DNA of 20,800 nt from Dehalococcoidia bacterium UBA2160 (lineage in GTDB: Bacteria; Chloroflexota; Dehalococcoidia; Lucifugimonadales; UBA1123): contig DCWO01000081.1 in assembly GCA_002328865.1 (NCBI GenBank), positions 29,427 through 50,226 of the forward strand. Reading direction: 5' to 3'. A model generated the notes under the pieces. It made no database searches. It was not told where the DNA came from and worked only from the letters and a program-made list of their open reading frames with translations. The position numbers and the translations under genes were made by a program. This document shows, piece after piece, positions 1-6,870 of this stretch. Every line of letters starts with the position of its first letter. Within the stretch, counting starts at the first letter, position 1.

Positions 1-83
1 CTGAGAGGAGCGAAGCATCTCGGGTCCCACGGGGAGACAAGTGCGCTGTCAGGCCAGATCCTTCGACTGCGGTCTCAGGATGG
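1..83. repeat. Inverted pair of a common dispersed repeat
   Basis: The left arm (1-24, CTGAGAGGAGCGAAGCATCT onward) and the right arm (about 54-83, AGATCCTTCGACTGCGGTCT then CAGGATGG) are imperfect reverse complements separated by about 30 nt. Both resemble the dispersed palindromic unit of the form ATCCTGAGCGNAGCGAAGGATCT that is scattered between genes in many bacterial genomes. The left arm may start before the window. The element lies upstream of moeA and shows no coding potential. A role as a folded mRNA end or a passive repeat is inference. Confidence 0.5.
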
Positions 84-199
84 CGAGTGCGGCATGTCGC
101 AACGCAAATCACTCCGCGCCCATCGCCCGTCCGGTTGGCCCCACGGCCCCGGTGCCGTATCCTTGTAACGAGAGAATCCATCCACCCAGGACCTTGTCG

Positions 200-1432
200 A
201 TGCCAGAGTTCTTCAACGTGCTGCCCCCGGCCGACGCCTTCGAGGTGGTGCGCGCCAACGTCGCGGCGCGGACCGAGCCCGAGTTGATCGCCACGGCAGA
301 CGCGTTGAATCGGGTGACCGCCTCCGAGGTCCTTTCGCCGGAGTTCTTGCCCGCTTTCCCTCGGTCGACGATGGATGGATATTCCGTGCGCGCAAGGGAC
401 ACCTTCGGGGCGTCCGAGGGGATGCCCGCTTACATGGAGGTTGTCGGCAAGGTGGCGATGGGTCGGGCAGTCGACGTCAATCTCGCAACTGGGCAGACCG
501 CCGAGGCGTACACCGGCGGCGGGTTGGCGGGGGGCGCCGACGCCGTCGTCATGGTCGAGCACACCCAGGTGGTGAACGACACCACGATAGAAGTAGTGCG
601 TTCGGTGGCGCCGGGCGAGAACGTCGTCCAGGTGGGCGAAGACGTGCGGGAGAGTGAGCCGATCTTGCCCGCGGGCCACGTCTTGAGACCCCAGGATATT
701 GGCGGTCTGATGGCGTTGGGCGTCACGGAAGTCAACGTCAACCGGCGTCCTAGAGTCGCCATCGTATCCACCGGCGACGAGCTCGTGCCGCCCAGCGAGA
801 AGCCGGGGGCGGGCAGCATCCGCGACATCAACACCTTCACCATCTCATCGCTCGTGACCCAGGCCGGAGGCGTTCCTATGCCTCAAGGTCTGGCGCCGGA
901 CGAATTCGAGGCGCAACGCGAAGCGGCCGTCTCGGGAATCGCTCAGGCCGATATCCTGGTGTTCTCGGCGGGCAGCTCGGTCAGCAGTCGGGATATGACC
1001 GCCGATGTCATAGGATCTCTTGGCGAACCGGGAGTGCTGGTGCACGGGATATCGATCCGCCCTGGCAAGCCGTCCATCGTCGGCGTGATTGACGGCAAAC
1101 CCGTTTTCGGCTTGCCGGGGAACCCCGTGTCGGCCATGGTCGTCTTCGGCCTTCTGGTGCGGCCGACCATCTATCTGCTCAGCGGGTGTCCCGAGCCGCC
1201 CGAGCCTGCGACGGTTCCAGCCAGGTTGGTGCGGGACATCGCGTCGCAGACCGGACGCGAGGACCACGTTCCCGTCAAGCTGTCCAGGCAAGACGGCGCT
1301 CTTCAAGCCGACCCGGTGTTCGGCAAGTCAAACCTCATCTACACTCTCGTACGTTCCGACGGCATGGTAACGGTGCCGCTGGACGCCGGAGGCCTATACG
1401 CAGGCGACGAAGTGTCGGTCAGGTTGTACTGA
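200..1432 (+). CDS. moeA: Molybdopterin molybdenumtransferase MoeA
   Basis: This 410-residue protein has the usual length and full domain order of MoeA, which inserts molybdate into adenylylated molybdopterin in the cytoplasm, the last step of molybdenum cofactor synthesis. The N-terminal MoeA domains (about 1-175) contain STMDGYS with Asp59, matching the catalytic Asp59 of E. coli MoeA. The MoCF-type domain (about 183-320) has STGDEL at 190-195, the loop SAGSSVSSRD in place of the common GGVSxGDYD, and GLPGNPVSAM from 304. The MoeA C-terminal domain follows. I chose the ATG at 200 because homology begins there; an upstream open extension to 41 has a composition unlike a MoeA N-terminus and crosses the repeat element. 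No strong Shine-Dalgarno precedes 200. A second MoeA lies 0.9 kb downstream on the same strand. Confidence 0.93.
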   Translation: MPEFFNVLPPADAFEVVRANVAARTEPELIATADALNRVTASEVLSPEFLPAFPRSTMDGYSVRARDTFGASEGMPAYMEVVGKVAMGRAVDVNLATGQTAEAYTGGGLAGGADAVVMVEHTQVVNDTTIEVVRSVAPGENVVQVGEDVRESEPILPAGHVLRPQDIGGLMALGVTEVNVNRRPRVAIVSTGDELVPPSEKPGAGSIRDINTFTISSLVTQAGGVPMPQGLAPDEFEAQREAAVSGIAQADILVFSAGSSVSSRDMTADVIGSLGEPGVLVHGISIRPGKPSIVGVIDGKPVFGLPGNPVSAMVVFGLLVRPTIYLLSGCPEPPEPATVPARLVRDIASQTGREDHVPVKLSRQDGALQADPVFGKSNLIYTLVRSDGMVTVPLDAGGLYAGDEVSVRLY

Positions 1433-1746
1433 CCACGCCGCGCCTACGATTGCCTGGCAGCCAAAATCCGAGTAACGTTCGGTCAAGTGTCGTCGAGAAT
1501 CGAGATACAGAACGGACATTTAGGCGGAGCGTGGTCATGCCCCGCGGTGGTTGAATGGCGCCGTTGGTTGTAATTAGGCCTTCACCATGGCGGTCTGTTG
1601 CATCAGGAGATGAGGTCTGGATCATCCGAGAACGTGCCGTATCTGACAGCGACGAACCCTATCTGGCAAACTCACGGTAAGAAGGTTGCGATCATCAGCC
1701 CACTGAATGCCACTCGGGATCTGAGGATGAGACTGGAGGGATGGTC
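1433..1746. other. Intergenic stretch, no clear gene
   Basis: This stretch of about 310 bp between moeA and the arrestin-like gene holds no ORF with recognisable homology. A short open frame from 1598 overlaps the next gene and looks like random translation. I saw no obvious terminator after moeA and no molybdenum-cofactor riboswitch that I could recognise. A Shine-Dalgarno GGAGG at 1735-1739 serves the downstream gene. Confidence 0.5.
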
Positions 1747-2235
1747 ATGGTTTCTCGATTGCGACCACTGGAAGTCAACATGGTATTCGAAGACCGAAGC
1801 TATAAGCTTGGCGACGTGATTGACATCGATCTGGAGCTCAGTGCCAGACGTGACGTTGTGATTCGAGAGGGCCGCGTTGACCTTACGTGCCAGGAGGATT
1901 ACGAACAGACCGTCACCATCCCGGTGACGAGGTCCGGCAGCGGCCCGGGTCCAGGCTCCCCCGCGATCACGGTCACGGGAAGCAAGCAAGCCACCAGCAA
2001 CCACAACGAATCGTACCCCCACAGCAGCGACGTGTTCCTCTCGGAAACTCGACTGCGTTCAGGTGCGACCAGCAGTCACAACGTCAAACTGGAGATTGGC
2101 CCAGACCTTCCTCGACACATATCGGACCCAACGTGCTCGGTACGGCAAGTGTCGTGGTCGCTCGTTGCAACCTTCGACGTGGCACAAACCCGCGACGTTG
2201 CCGAAAGCCAGCCGATAAAAGTAGCCTTCGTCTGA
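1747..2235 (+). CDS. Arrestin-like (Spo0M-type fold) small protein
   Basis: This 162-residue protein has no signal peptide or membrane segment. The segment near residues 38-46, GRVDLTCQEDY, and the later segments VFLSETRLRSG, LPRHI and WSLVATFDVA follow the layout of arrestin-fold beta-sandwich proteins such as Spo0M and arrestin_N, where an R/K-G-x-V/I-x-L strand leads to an S-x-x-V-x-W-x-L-x-A strand. The assignment rests on pattern recognition, not a search. The start at 1747 is chosen over the ATG at 1741 because GGAGG at 1735-1739 is 7 nt from 1747 but only 1 nt from 1741. It sits between two moeA genes on the same strand, about 95 bp before the second, which suggests co-transcription but gives no direct functional link. 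Such proteins usually act as scaffolds or stress/trafficking adaptors; the role here is unknown. Confidence 0.65.
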   Translation: MVSRLRPLEVNMVFEDRSYKLGDVIDIDLELSARRDVVIREGRVDLTCQEDYEQTVTIPVTRSGSGPGPGSPAITVTGSKQATSNHNESYPHSSDVFLSETRLRSGATSSHNVKLEIGPDLPRHISDPTCSVRQVSWSLVATFDVAQTRDVAESQPIKVAFV

Positions 2236-2329
2236 AGAAGTTTTTTCACGAATGTCATCCAGATAATGACCCCAAACGATCCAGGGTTCGTTCCGCCCAA
2301 GCTCTGACCCGAAGTGGACAGCGTAAACA

Positions 2330-4282
2330 ATGACACAACACCAGCACACACGACGATACTACCTCAGCGACATCCCGTTGGAGGAGGCGCGACAGCACTT
2401 CGGCGATGCATTGAAACGCGCCGGCGCTATGGGGCTCATGCCGCCTGAGACAGTTCCGCTCGACCGAGCCAGGGGCAAGGTAACCGCCGAGCCAGTTTGG
2501 GCCAAGGTGTCCTCCCCTCACTACGACGCTGCGGCCATGGACGGCATCGCCGTGCTCGCTCGAGACACGATCGGCGCCACCGAGACGTCCCCGGTTCGTC
2601 TGAAGCTGGGCGAGCAGGCCGTTTGGGTCGACACCGGCGATCCCGTGCCGGAGGGATTCGACGCCGTCATCATGGTCGAAGTGGTTCACGAGGTCGACGA
2701 ATCCACACTGGAGATCCAGTCTGCTGTTGCCCCGTATCACCATGTTCGACCGCTCGGCGAGGACATCGTTGCCACGGAGCTGCTGCTTCCTGAGAACTAC
2801 TTCCTGCGACCCATGGACCTTGGCGCCTGCGCGGCAGCCGGAATCGCCGAGTTGCCGGTGCGTCGAAGACCCAGCGTGGCCGTGATCCCGACGGGCACGG
2901 AGCTCGTGCAGATCGGCAGTCCGCTGAAACCCGGTGACATCATCGAGTTCAACTCGCTGATCCTGGGCGGAATGGTGGAAGAATGGGGAGGCGAAGCCAA
3001 AACTAGGCAGCCTGTATCCGACGACTACGATCGTCTGAAAGCGACGATCCAAGAGGCGGTGCAGGAGAGCGACATCGTAGTGATCAATGCCGGTTCCTCC
3101 GCGGGCTCGGAAGACTACACCGCCAGTCTCGTCGAAGAGCTTGGCGAACTCGTGGTTCATGGCTCGGCTATCAGGCCCGGCCATCCCGTGATACTCGGCG
3201 TGGTGGACGGGACGCCCGTTCTGGGCATTCCCGGTTATCCGGTCTCTGCGGCGTTGACGTGCGACCTGTTCCTGAAACCGCTGGTCGAGCAGATGCTGGG
3301 CGTCCGCGTTCCTGCACGTCAACGCGTGGCTGCGACCTTCACGCGGAAAGTGCTTTCGCCGATGGGCGAGGACGAGTTCCTGCGCGTGCGACTGGGCCGT
3401 GTCGGCGAACGGCTAATCGCTACGCCGATCCAACGCGGGGCCGGAGTCGTGACGTCGCTGGTGCGAGCCGATGGCCTGGTGGTCGTTCCAAGGCTGTCCG
3501 AAGGGCTGGACGCCGGTCAGGAGGTCACCGTTGATCTTCTTCGGCCGGTCGAGGACGTCAACGGCAACATCGTCGCTATTGGCAGCCACGATCTGACGCT
3601 CGACTTGCTGGCGAGCATGCTCCATCGTGACAACCCTGTGCAATCGCTGGCCTCGTCCAACGTGGGAAGTCTCGGCGGACTGGTTGCGGTGAGCAGGGGC
3701 GAGGCGCACATGGCGGGGACCCACCTGCTGGACGAGGTCACCGGCGAGTACAACCTCTCCTACGTTCGGCGTTACGTCCGCGGCATCGACGTTGTGGTCG
3801 TGAATTTGGTCCATCGCCAACAGGGGCTGATCGTACCGAAAGGGAACCCCAAGGGCGTGTCTTCGCTCGCCGACTTTGCCCGCGACGACCTCGCGTTCGT
3901 CAACCGACAGCGGGGTTCCGGCACCAGAATGCTCCTCGACTTCAAACTGGCCGAGATGGGCATGTCGCCGGACCAGGTGGCCGGCTACGACCGCGAGGAG
4001 TATACGCACCTGGCCGTCGCCGCGGCGGTTGCCGGAGGCAGGGCCGACTTCGGGCTGGGCATCTTGTCCGCGGCCAGGGCGATGGACCTAGATTTCATGC
4101 CGCTCTTGTCGGAGCAGTACGACCTAGTGCTGCCAAGAGAGCACTACGAAAGCGGTTTGTTGGCGCCGCTGCTGGCTCTGATCCGGGGCGACGAGTTCAG
4201 GGCACAAGTGGATGCTCTCGGCGGATACGACACGTCGACGACCGGCGGTGTGGTGGCGGAGATTCGCGCCGACGGAGGCTGA
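2330..4282 (+). CDS. moeA: MoeA fused to a C-terminal PBP-like domain
   Basis: This 650-residue protein has a complete MoeA-type half (about 1-405) followed by a periplasmic-binding-protein-like domain (about 415-645, PBP_like/LysR-substrate type). The MoeA half shows AMDGIAV with Asp71, PTGTEL at 187-192, NAGSSAGSEDYT, IRPGHP and GIPGYPVSA near 300, where Tyr replaces the Asn of ordinary MoeA. The C-terminal half starts with SHDLTLDLL and includes QRGSGTRMLLD and RADFGLGI, typical of domains that bind a small ligand or oxyanion. There is no signal peptide, so the binding domain is cytoplasmic. MoeA-PBP fusions are known in archaea and several bacterial phyla, often beside a second plain MoeA, as here. 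The two may divide molybdate and tungstate insertion, or the PBP domain may sense ligand; both are inference. The gene starts at ATG 2330 with only a weak Shine-Dalgarno. Confidence 0.92.
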   Translation: MTQHQHTRRYYLSDIPLEEARQHFGDALKRAGAMGLMPPETVPLDRARGKVTAEPVWAKVSSPHYDAAAMDGIAVLARDTIGATETSPVRLKLGEQAVWVDTGDPVPEGFDAVIMVEVVHEVDESTLEIQSAVAPYHHVRPLGEDIVATELLLPENYFLRPMDLGACAAAGIAELPVRRRPSVAVIPTGTELVQIGSPLKPGDIIEFNSLILGGMVEEWGGEAKTRQPVSDDYDRLKATIQEAVQESDIVVINAGSSAGSEDYTASLVEELGELVVHGSAIRPGHPVILGVVDGTPVLGIPGYPVSAALTCDLFLKPLVEQMLGVRVPARQRVAATFTRKVLSPMGEDEFLRVRLGRVGERLIATPIQRGAGVVTSLVRADGLVVVPRLSEGLDAGQEVTVDLLRPVEDVNGNIVAIGSHDLTLDLLASMLHRDNPVQSLASSNVGSLGGLVAVSRGEAHMAGTHLLDEVTGEYNLSYVRRYVRGIDVVVVNLVHRQQGLIVPKGNPKGVSSLADFARDDLAFVNRQRGSGTRMLLDFKLAEMGMSPDQVAGYDREEYTHLAVAAAVAGGRADFGLGILSAARAMDLDFMPLLSEQYDLVLPREHYESGLLAPLLALIRGDEFRAQVDALGGYDTSTTGGVVAEIRADGG

Positions 4283-4324
4283 CCCGACGTGGGCGGCACG
4301 AAGGCGTAGCAAAGCGCCCGACGA

Positions 4325-4347
4325 TGCTCTGGCCCATCAGGGCCAAG
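4325..4347. repeat. Dispersed 23-nt repeat, copy 1, with hairpin
   Basis: TGCTCTGGCCC then ATCAG then GGCCAAG matches 12235-12257 at 21 of 23 positions. Within it TGGCCC (4330-4335), loop ATCA, GGGCCA (4340-4345) forms a perfect 6-bp hairpin. It lies between the converging moeA-PBP and pentapeptide genes. No T-run follows on either side, so it is not a textbook terminator, though it could mark transcript 3' ends. Confidence 0.4.
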
Positions 4348-4399
4348 TGCGTATCCAACTTTCATCACAACCAACGGATCCGGCGCAGATACGTTGGGC

Positions 4400-4852
4400 C
4401 TACTCCTTAGGAACGATCTCGTATTTCACCGTCCAGTTCTGGTTTTCGTTGATGATTCGCAGCATCATCTCCAGTTCCTCGCGGCCCCACTTCACATTGC
4501 GGAATACGTCGGGATGAAGGCAGATTCGCGTCCTGCTCTCGATGTCTCCGAGGTTGGAGCCTTCAAGATCTGCTCCGGCCAGGACTGACTGGTGGAGGTT
4601 GGCTTCACCCAATTCGACGTCGCGAACGTCGGCGTCGGTCAGGTCTGCGAACCTCAGGTTGGCGCCTGTGCAATTCGATCCCCGGAGGCAAGAGTCCTTG
4701 AGCATAGCGCCCGCCAGGTTGACGCCGCGCAGGTCGCATCCGGCGAGGTCGGCGCCCCTCAAATCCAGATCCGCTCTCGGGTCTTCGGTACGGAGGCGTT
4801 TGAATTCAACCGGGTCGTTTTTCAGTGCTTCCAGCAACTCTTGTTTGCTCAC
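4400..4852 (-). CDS. Pentapeptide-repeat protein
   Basis: This 150-residue protein has about 15 tandem pentapeptide repeats of the A(D/N)LxX type over roughly residues 25-108 (LRGADLAGCDLRGVNLAGAM, then CTGANLRFADLTDADVRDVE, ending near ADLEGSNLGD), which fold into a right-handed square beta-helix. A helical lead (ELLEALKNDPVEFKRLR) precedes the repeats and a non-repeat tail (FRNVKWGREELEMMLRIINE) follows. The start is GTG at 4850-4852, preceded 5 nt away by AGGAG. There is no signal peptide, so it is cytoplasmic. Pentapeptide proteins range from gyrase protectors to scaffolds with no known activity; nothing here decides between them. Its 5' end was duplicated with the neighbouring archaellin block, and a decayed copy lies at 6468-6588. 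Confidence 0.88.
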   Translation of the reverse strand: MSKQELLEALKNDPVEFKRLRTEDPRADLDLRGADLAGCDLRGVNLAGAMLKDSCLRGSNCTGANLRFADLTDADVRDVELGEANLHQSVLAGADLEGSNLGDIESRTRICLHPDVFRNVKWGREELEMMLRIINENQNWTVKYEIVPKE

Positions 4853-5097
4853 GGGTTCTCCTATCGCTTCAGATCAATAGTTTGCGGGTAGGTCGATGCC
4901 TCGTCGTCTGCGTCCAGGGCAAAACGTTACCAGCAACTCGATGCCAGGGTCAAACATTGTCGGCCGGAATCGAGTGGCTTCAACGATGGCGCCGCATAAC
5001 TCGTATCCGCGGGCGCTTTCGCCGTCTGAACTCATCCACGAATCGGCAGATCCGCCGTACGGTCGCGGGCGTAGGTGACGCCCAATTGCGTACGGAT
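4853..5097. other. Intergenic region upstream of the leader
   Basis: Together with the leader that follows, this makes a 400-bp gap between the divergent pentapeptide and archaellin genes. Apart from the pentapeptide Shine-Dalgarno (4858-4862, - strand) and a small hairpin GGGCG/CGCCC near 5067-5083, I see no gene, tRNA or repeat in this part. Confidence 0.5.
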
Positions 5098-5252
5098 GAC
5101 TAGGTGTTGTCCACCAATTGTTTTTGTCGGCGCATACCTCGACATTGTGTGGGCGCCCTGTGTCCTGGGCGACACCCTGACTGTAATCTTGAGCACAAGG
5201 GCAGTTCGTGTCGTGATTTGCCGAAACACCGAATTAGCACTGGAGACGGGGA
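5098..5252 (+). promoter_or_regulatory. Conserved leader and promoter of archaellin 1
   Basis: This stretch aligns nearly end to end, with at most one gap, to 6717-6870 before the second archaellin. From GACATT at 5141 to the start codon it differs at only about 8-9 of roughly 110 positions. Candidate elements kept in both copies are a TGTAAT -10-like box (5182-5187, here followed by CT), the palindrome GGGCGCCC, and a hairpin GGCAG (5200-5204) with TTGCC (5218-5222). A poor -35 candidate, TCGACA at 5139, is TTGACA in copy 2. GGAG about 8 nt before ATG is the ribosome site. If the -10 is right, the mRNA begins near 5194 and has a 5' UTR of about 60 nt. Confidence 0.55.
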
Positions 5253-6320
5253 ATGAAATACCAATCAAAGTTGTTGAACAGAGCACGAGACGAGGGTGGC
5301 GTCACGGGACTGGAAACCGCGATCATCTTGATCGCTTTCGTGGTTGTCGCTTCCGTTTTCGCGTTCACGGTGCTGTCCACGGGCATCTTCTCGGCTGAAC
5401 GTGGTAAAGAAACCATTCATGCCGGGCTGACAGGCGCCCGGAGCTCGATGGAGCTCAAGGGTTCGATCGTCTCCAACGGAGTCGCCAACCAGGTTCTGTC
5501 GTCAGGTGACTCGGCGTGGACGGCGGTTGCTTTCGGCGCAACCTCGACGCCAACCGTGACCGCCGACACCACGGACAAGAAAGAAGGGACCGGCAGCGCG
5601 GACATCATCATGGACGCGGCGTTCACCAACCAATTGGCCGCGTATTCGGACCTGTCCGCCACTGTTGACCTGAGCAGCATTGACTCGATCAAGTTGTGGG
5701 TCAAGTCCAGCACGCTCACCGCTTCCGGCGACATCGAGATCGTCATCGATAACACCGCGGCGTGTGGCAGTGCACTGGAAAACATCGACCTTCCCGTGCT
5801 TGTCGCTGGAACTTGGACTCAAGTCACAGTTGGCATCACTGACAACAGCGACATGACTGCGGTCAAATGTGTGGGGCTGAACATCGCAACTGATGCCGGC
5901 GCGCAAACAGTCAACCTGGACAACATCGTGGCTCAGGGTCAGGCGACCTCACTGCTAGTCACCTTGGCCAACGCGCTTGAGGGTGAGCCAATCGACCTCA
6001 GCGAGCCTGGCGACTCCGATGCCAACGGCCTGTCCGACTCCGACAGCGACCACACGCTCATTCTCACCTACACGGACAAGAACCAGGTGGTCCGAGACGT
6101 GTACTGGACCAAGACTTTCGTGGGACAGAACGACAGCGACGACCTGTTGGAGTCCGGTGAGAAGGTGGAACTCAATGTAAGGCTCACGGGCCTGTCGAGC
6201 TCCTACCCCGTCATCGGGGACACCAGGTTCGACGTCGAGATCAGGGCCGAGTCCGGCGGCTCCATAGTTGTGGAGCGCACGATGCCCGACCTCATCGACA
6301 CAGTGATGAACCTGAATTAA
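5253..6320 (+). CDS. Archaellin-like (archaeal-type flagellin) protein, copy 1
   Basis: This is a 355-residue filament subunit precursor. A short basic leader ends in RARDEGG, and class III signal peptidase cleavage is predicted after Gly16, leaving VTGLETAIILIAFVVVASVF with Glu at mature position 5 and a hydrophobic polymerisation helix. This matches archaellins of the Archaeoglobus type very closely (GFTGLEAAIVLIAFVVVAAV is typical). IFSAERGKETIHAGL and SMELKGSI continue the family pattern. Residues about 92-230 form an inserted beta-rich, jelly-roll-like region (LSSIDSIKLWVK ending in NLDNIVAQ). The C-terminal sheet domain contains an Asp-rich loop, DSDANGLSDSDSD, at 254-266. The product should be exported and assembled into an external filament, but no motor ATPase, platform or FlaG/F gene is present in the window. 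It has its own leader and terminator and a paralogue 550 bp downstream. Confidence 0.88.
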   Translation: MKYQSKLLNRARDEGGVTGLETAIILIAFVVVASVFAFTVLSTGIFSAERGKETIHAGLTGARSSMELKGSIVSNGVANQVLSSGDSAWTAVAFGATSTPTVTADTTDKKEGTGSADIIMDAAFTNQLAAYSDLSATVDLSSIDSIKLWVKSSTLTASGDIEIVIDNTAACGSALENIDLPVLVAGTWTQVTVGITDNSDMTAVKCVGLNIATDAGAQTVNLDNIVAQGQATSLLVTLANALEGEPIDLSEPGDSDANGLSDSDSDHTLILTYTDKNQVVRDVYWTKTFVGQNDSDDLLESGEKVELNVRLTGLSSSYPVIGDTRFDVEIRAESGGSIVVERTMPDLIDTVMNLN

Positions 6321-6351
6321 CCATCGCGTAGCAACTCAGTTGGCACATGCG

Positions 6352-6392
6352 CCGCCACCCGCAAGGTTCACCTGCGGGTGGCGGTTTTGTTT
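6352..6392 (+). terminator. Rho-independent terminator of archaellin 1
   Basis: CCGCCACCCGCA (6352-6363) pairs perfectly with TGCGGGTGGCGG (6373-6384) across a 9-nt loop, followed by TTTTGTTT. A homologous hairpin follows archaellin 2, so the terminator was part of the duplicated block. Confidence 0.9.
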
Positions 6393-6467
6393 GTGCCCGG
6401 CGTCCACTTGTTCTGCTCCGGGGGTGGACGTCAATTGCAGGGTCAAAATCGGCTAAGCTATCCCGGA

Positions 6468-6588
6468 CGGCGCAAGCCGAGGTGCTCGCGCTCGACAGGT
6501 TCAGCGCCGCGCTGAGGCACCCGGCGCGGAGATGTTCGAATTCCGCCGGATCGTCATTCAGCGCGCCCGGCAAGCTCTATTCGATCAC
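6468..6588 (-). pseudogene. Decayed 5' fragment of the pentapeptide gene
   Basis: Read on the - strand, this piece aligns with the first 40 or so codons of the pentapeptide gene at 4400-4852, without gaps over the first 32 codons. The GTG start is still present (6586-6588), preceded by AGGA, but codon 4 is TAG where the intact gene has CAA. ALNDDPAEFEHLRA corresponds to ALKNDPVEFKRLRT. Further in, an indel breaks the frame and the repeat region is missing. It sits in the same position and orientation relative to archaellin 2 as the intact gene does to archaellin 1. It is therefore a relic of a tandem duplication and cannot make the protein. Confidence 0.75.
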
Positions 6589-6716
6589 GGTCCTGTCGCC
6601 CCAGGAAACGTCAGTGAGATTCTCCGATTGTCAGACCGCCGCGTCCTGTGACGGCTCCGAGGAGGATCTCAGCACCACGGTCGCCAGGCACGGGCAACGG
6701 CCATCTGCGTGGAGAC

Positions 6717-6870
6717 GACTAGGTGTTGCCCGCAACACCATCTGTCGGTGCATGCCTTGACATTGTGTGGGCGCCCTGTGTTCTGGGCGACACCCTGACT
6801 GTAATCTAAAACACAAGGGCAGTTCGTGTCGTGATCTGCCGTAACAACGAATTAGCACTGGAGACAGGGA
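6717..6870 (+). promoter_or_regulatory. Conserved leader and promoter of archaellin 2
   Basis: This is the second copy of the archaellin leader. It has TTGACA at 6757-6762, TGTAAT at 6800-6805 followed by CT, GGGCGCCC, and a hairpin GGCAG (6818-6822) with CTGCC (6836-6840); in copy 1 the last arm is TTGCC, which keeps pairing through G-U. A perfect hairpin GGTGTTG-CCCG-CAACACC (6722-6739) exists only here. TTGACA and TGTAAT are about 37 nt apart, too far to pair as -35/-10, so which promoter is used is uncertain. The 5' UTR would be about 60 nt if the TGTAAT box is the -10. Confidence 0.55.

Noticed and set aside
1598..1819. Possible small gene upstream of the arrestin-like gene
   Set aside because: It overlaps the arrestin-like gene in another frame and has no homology that I recognise, though AGGAG stands near an internal ATG.
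2255..3322. Open frame of 355 codons on the - strand
   Set aside because: It is the antisense of the moeA-PBP gene, rich in His, Arg and Gly, with no family motif.
5098..5252. Cyclic-di-GMP (GEMM) riboswitch in the archaellin leader
   Set aside because: The conserved GEMM core and tetraloop-receptor sequences are not present.
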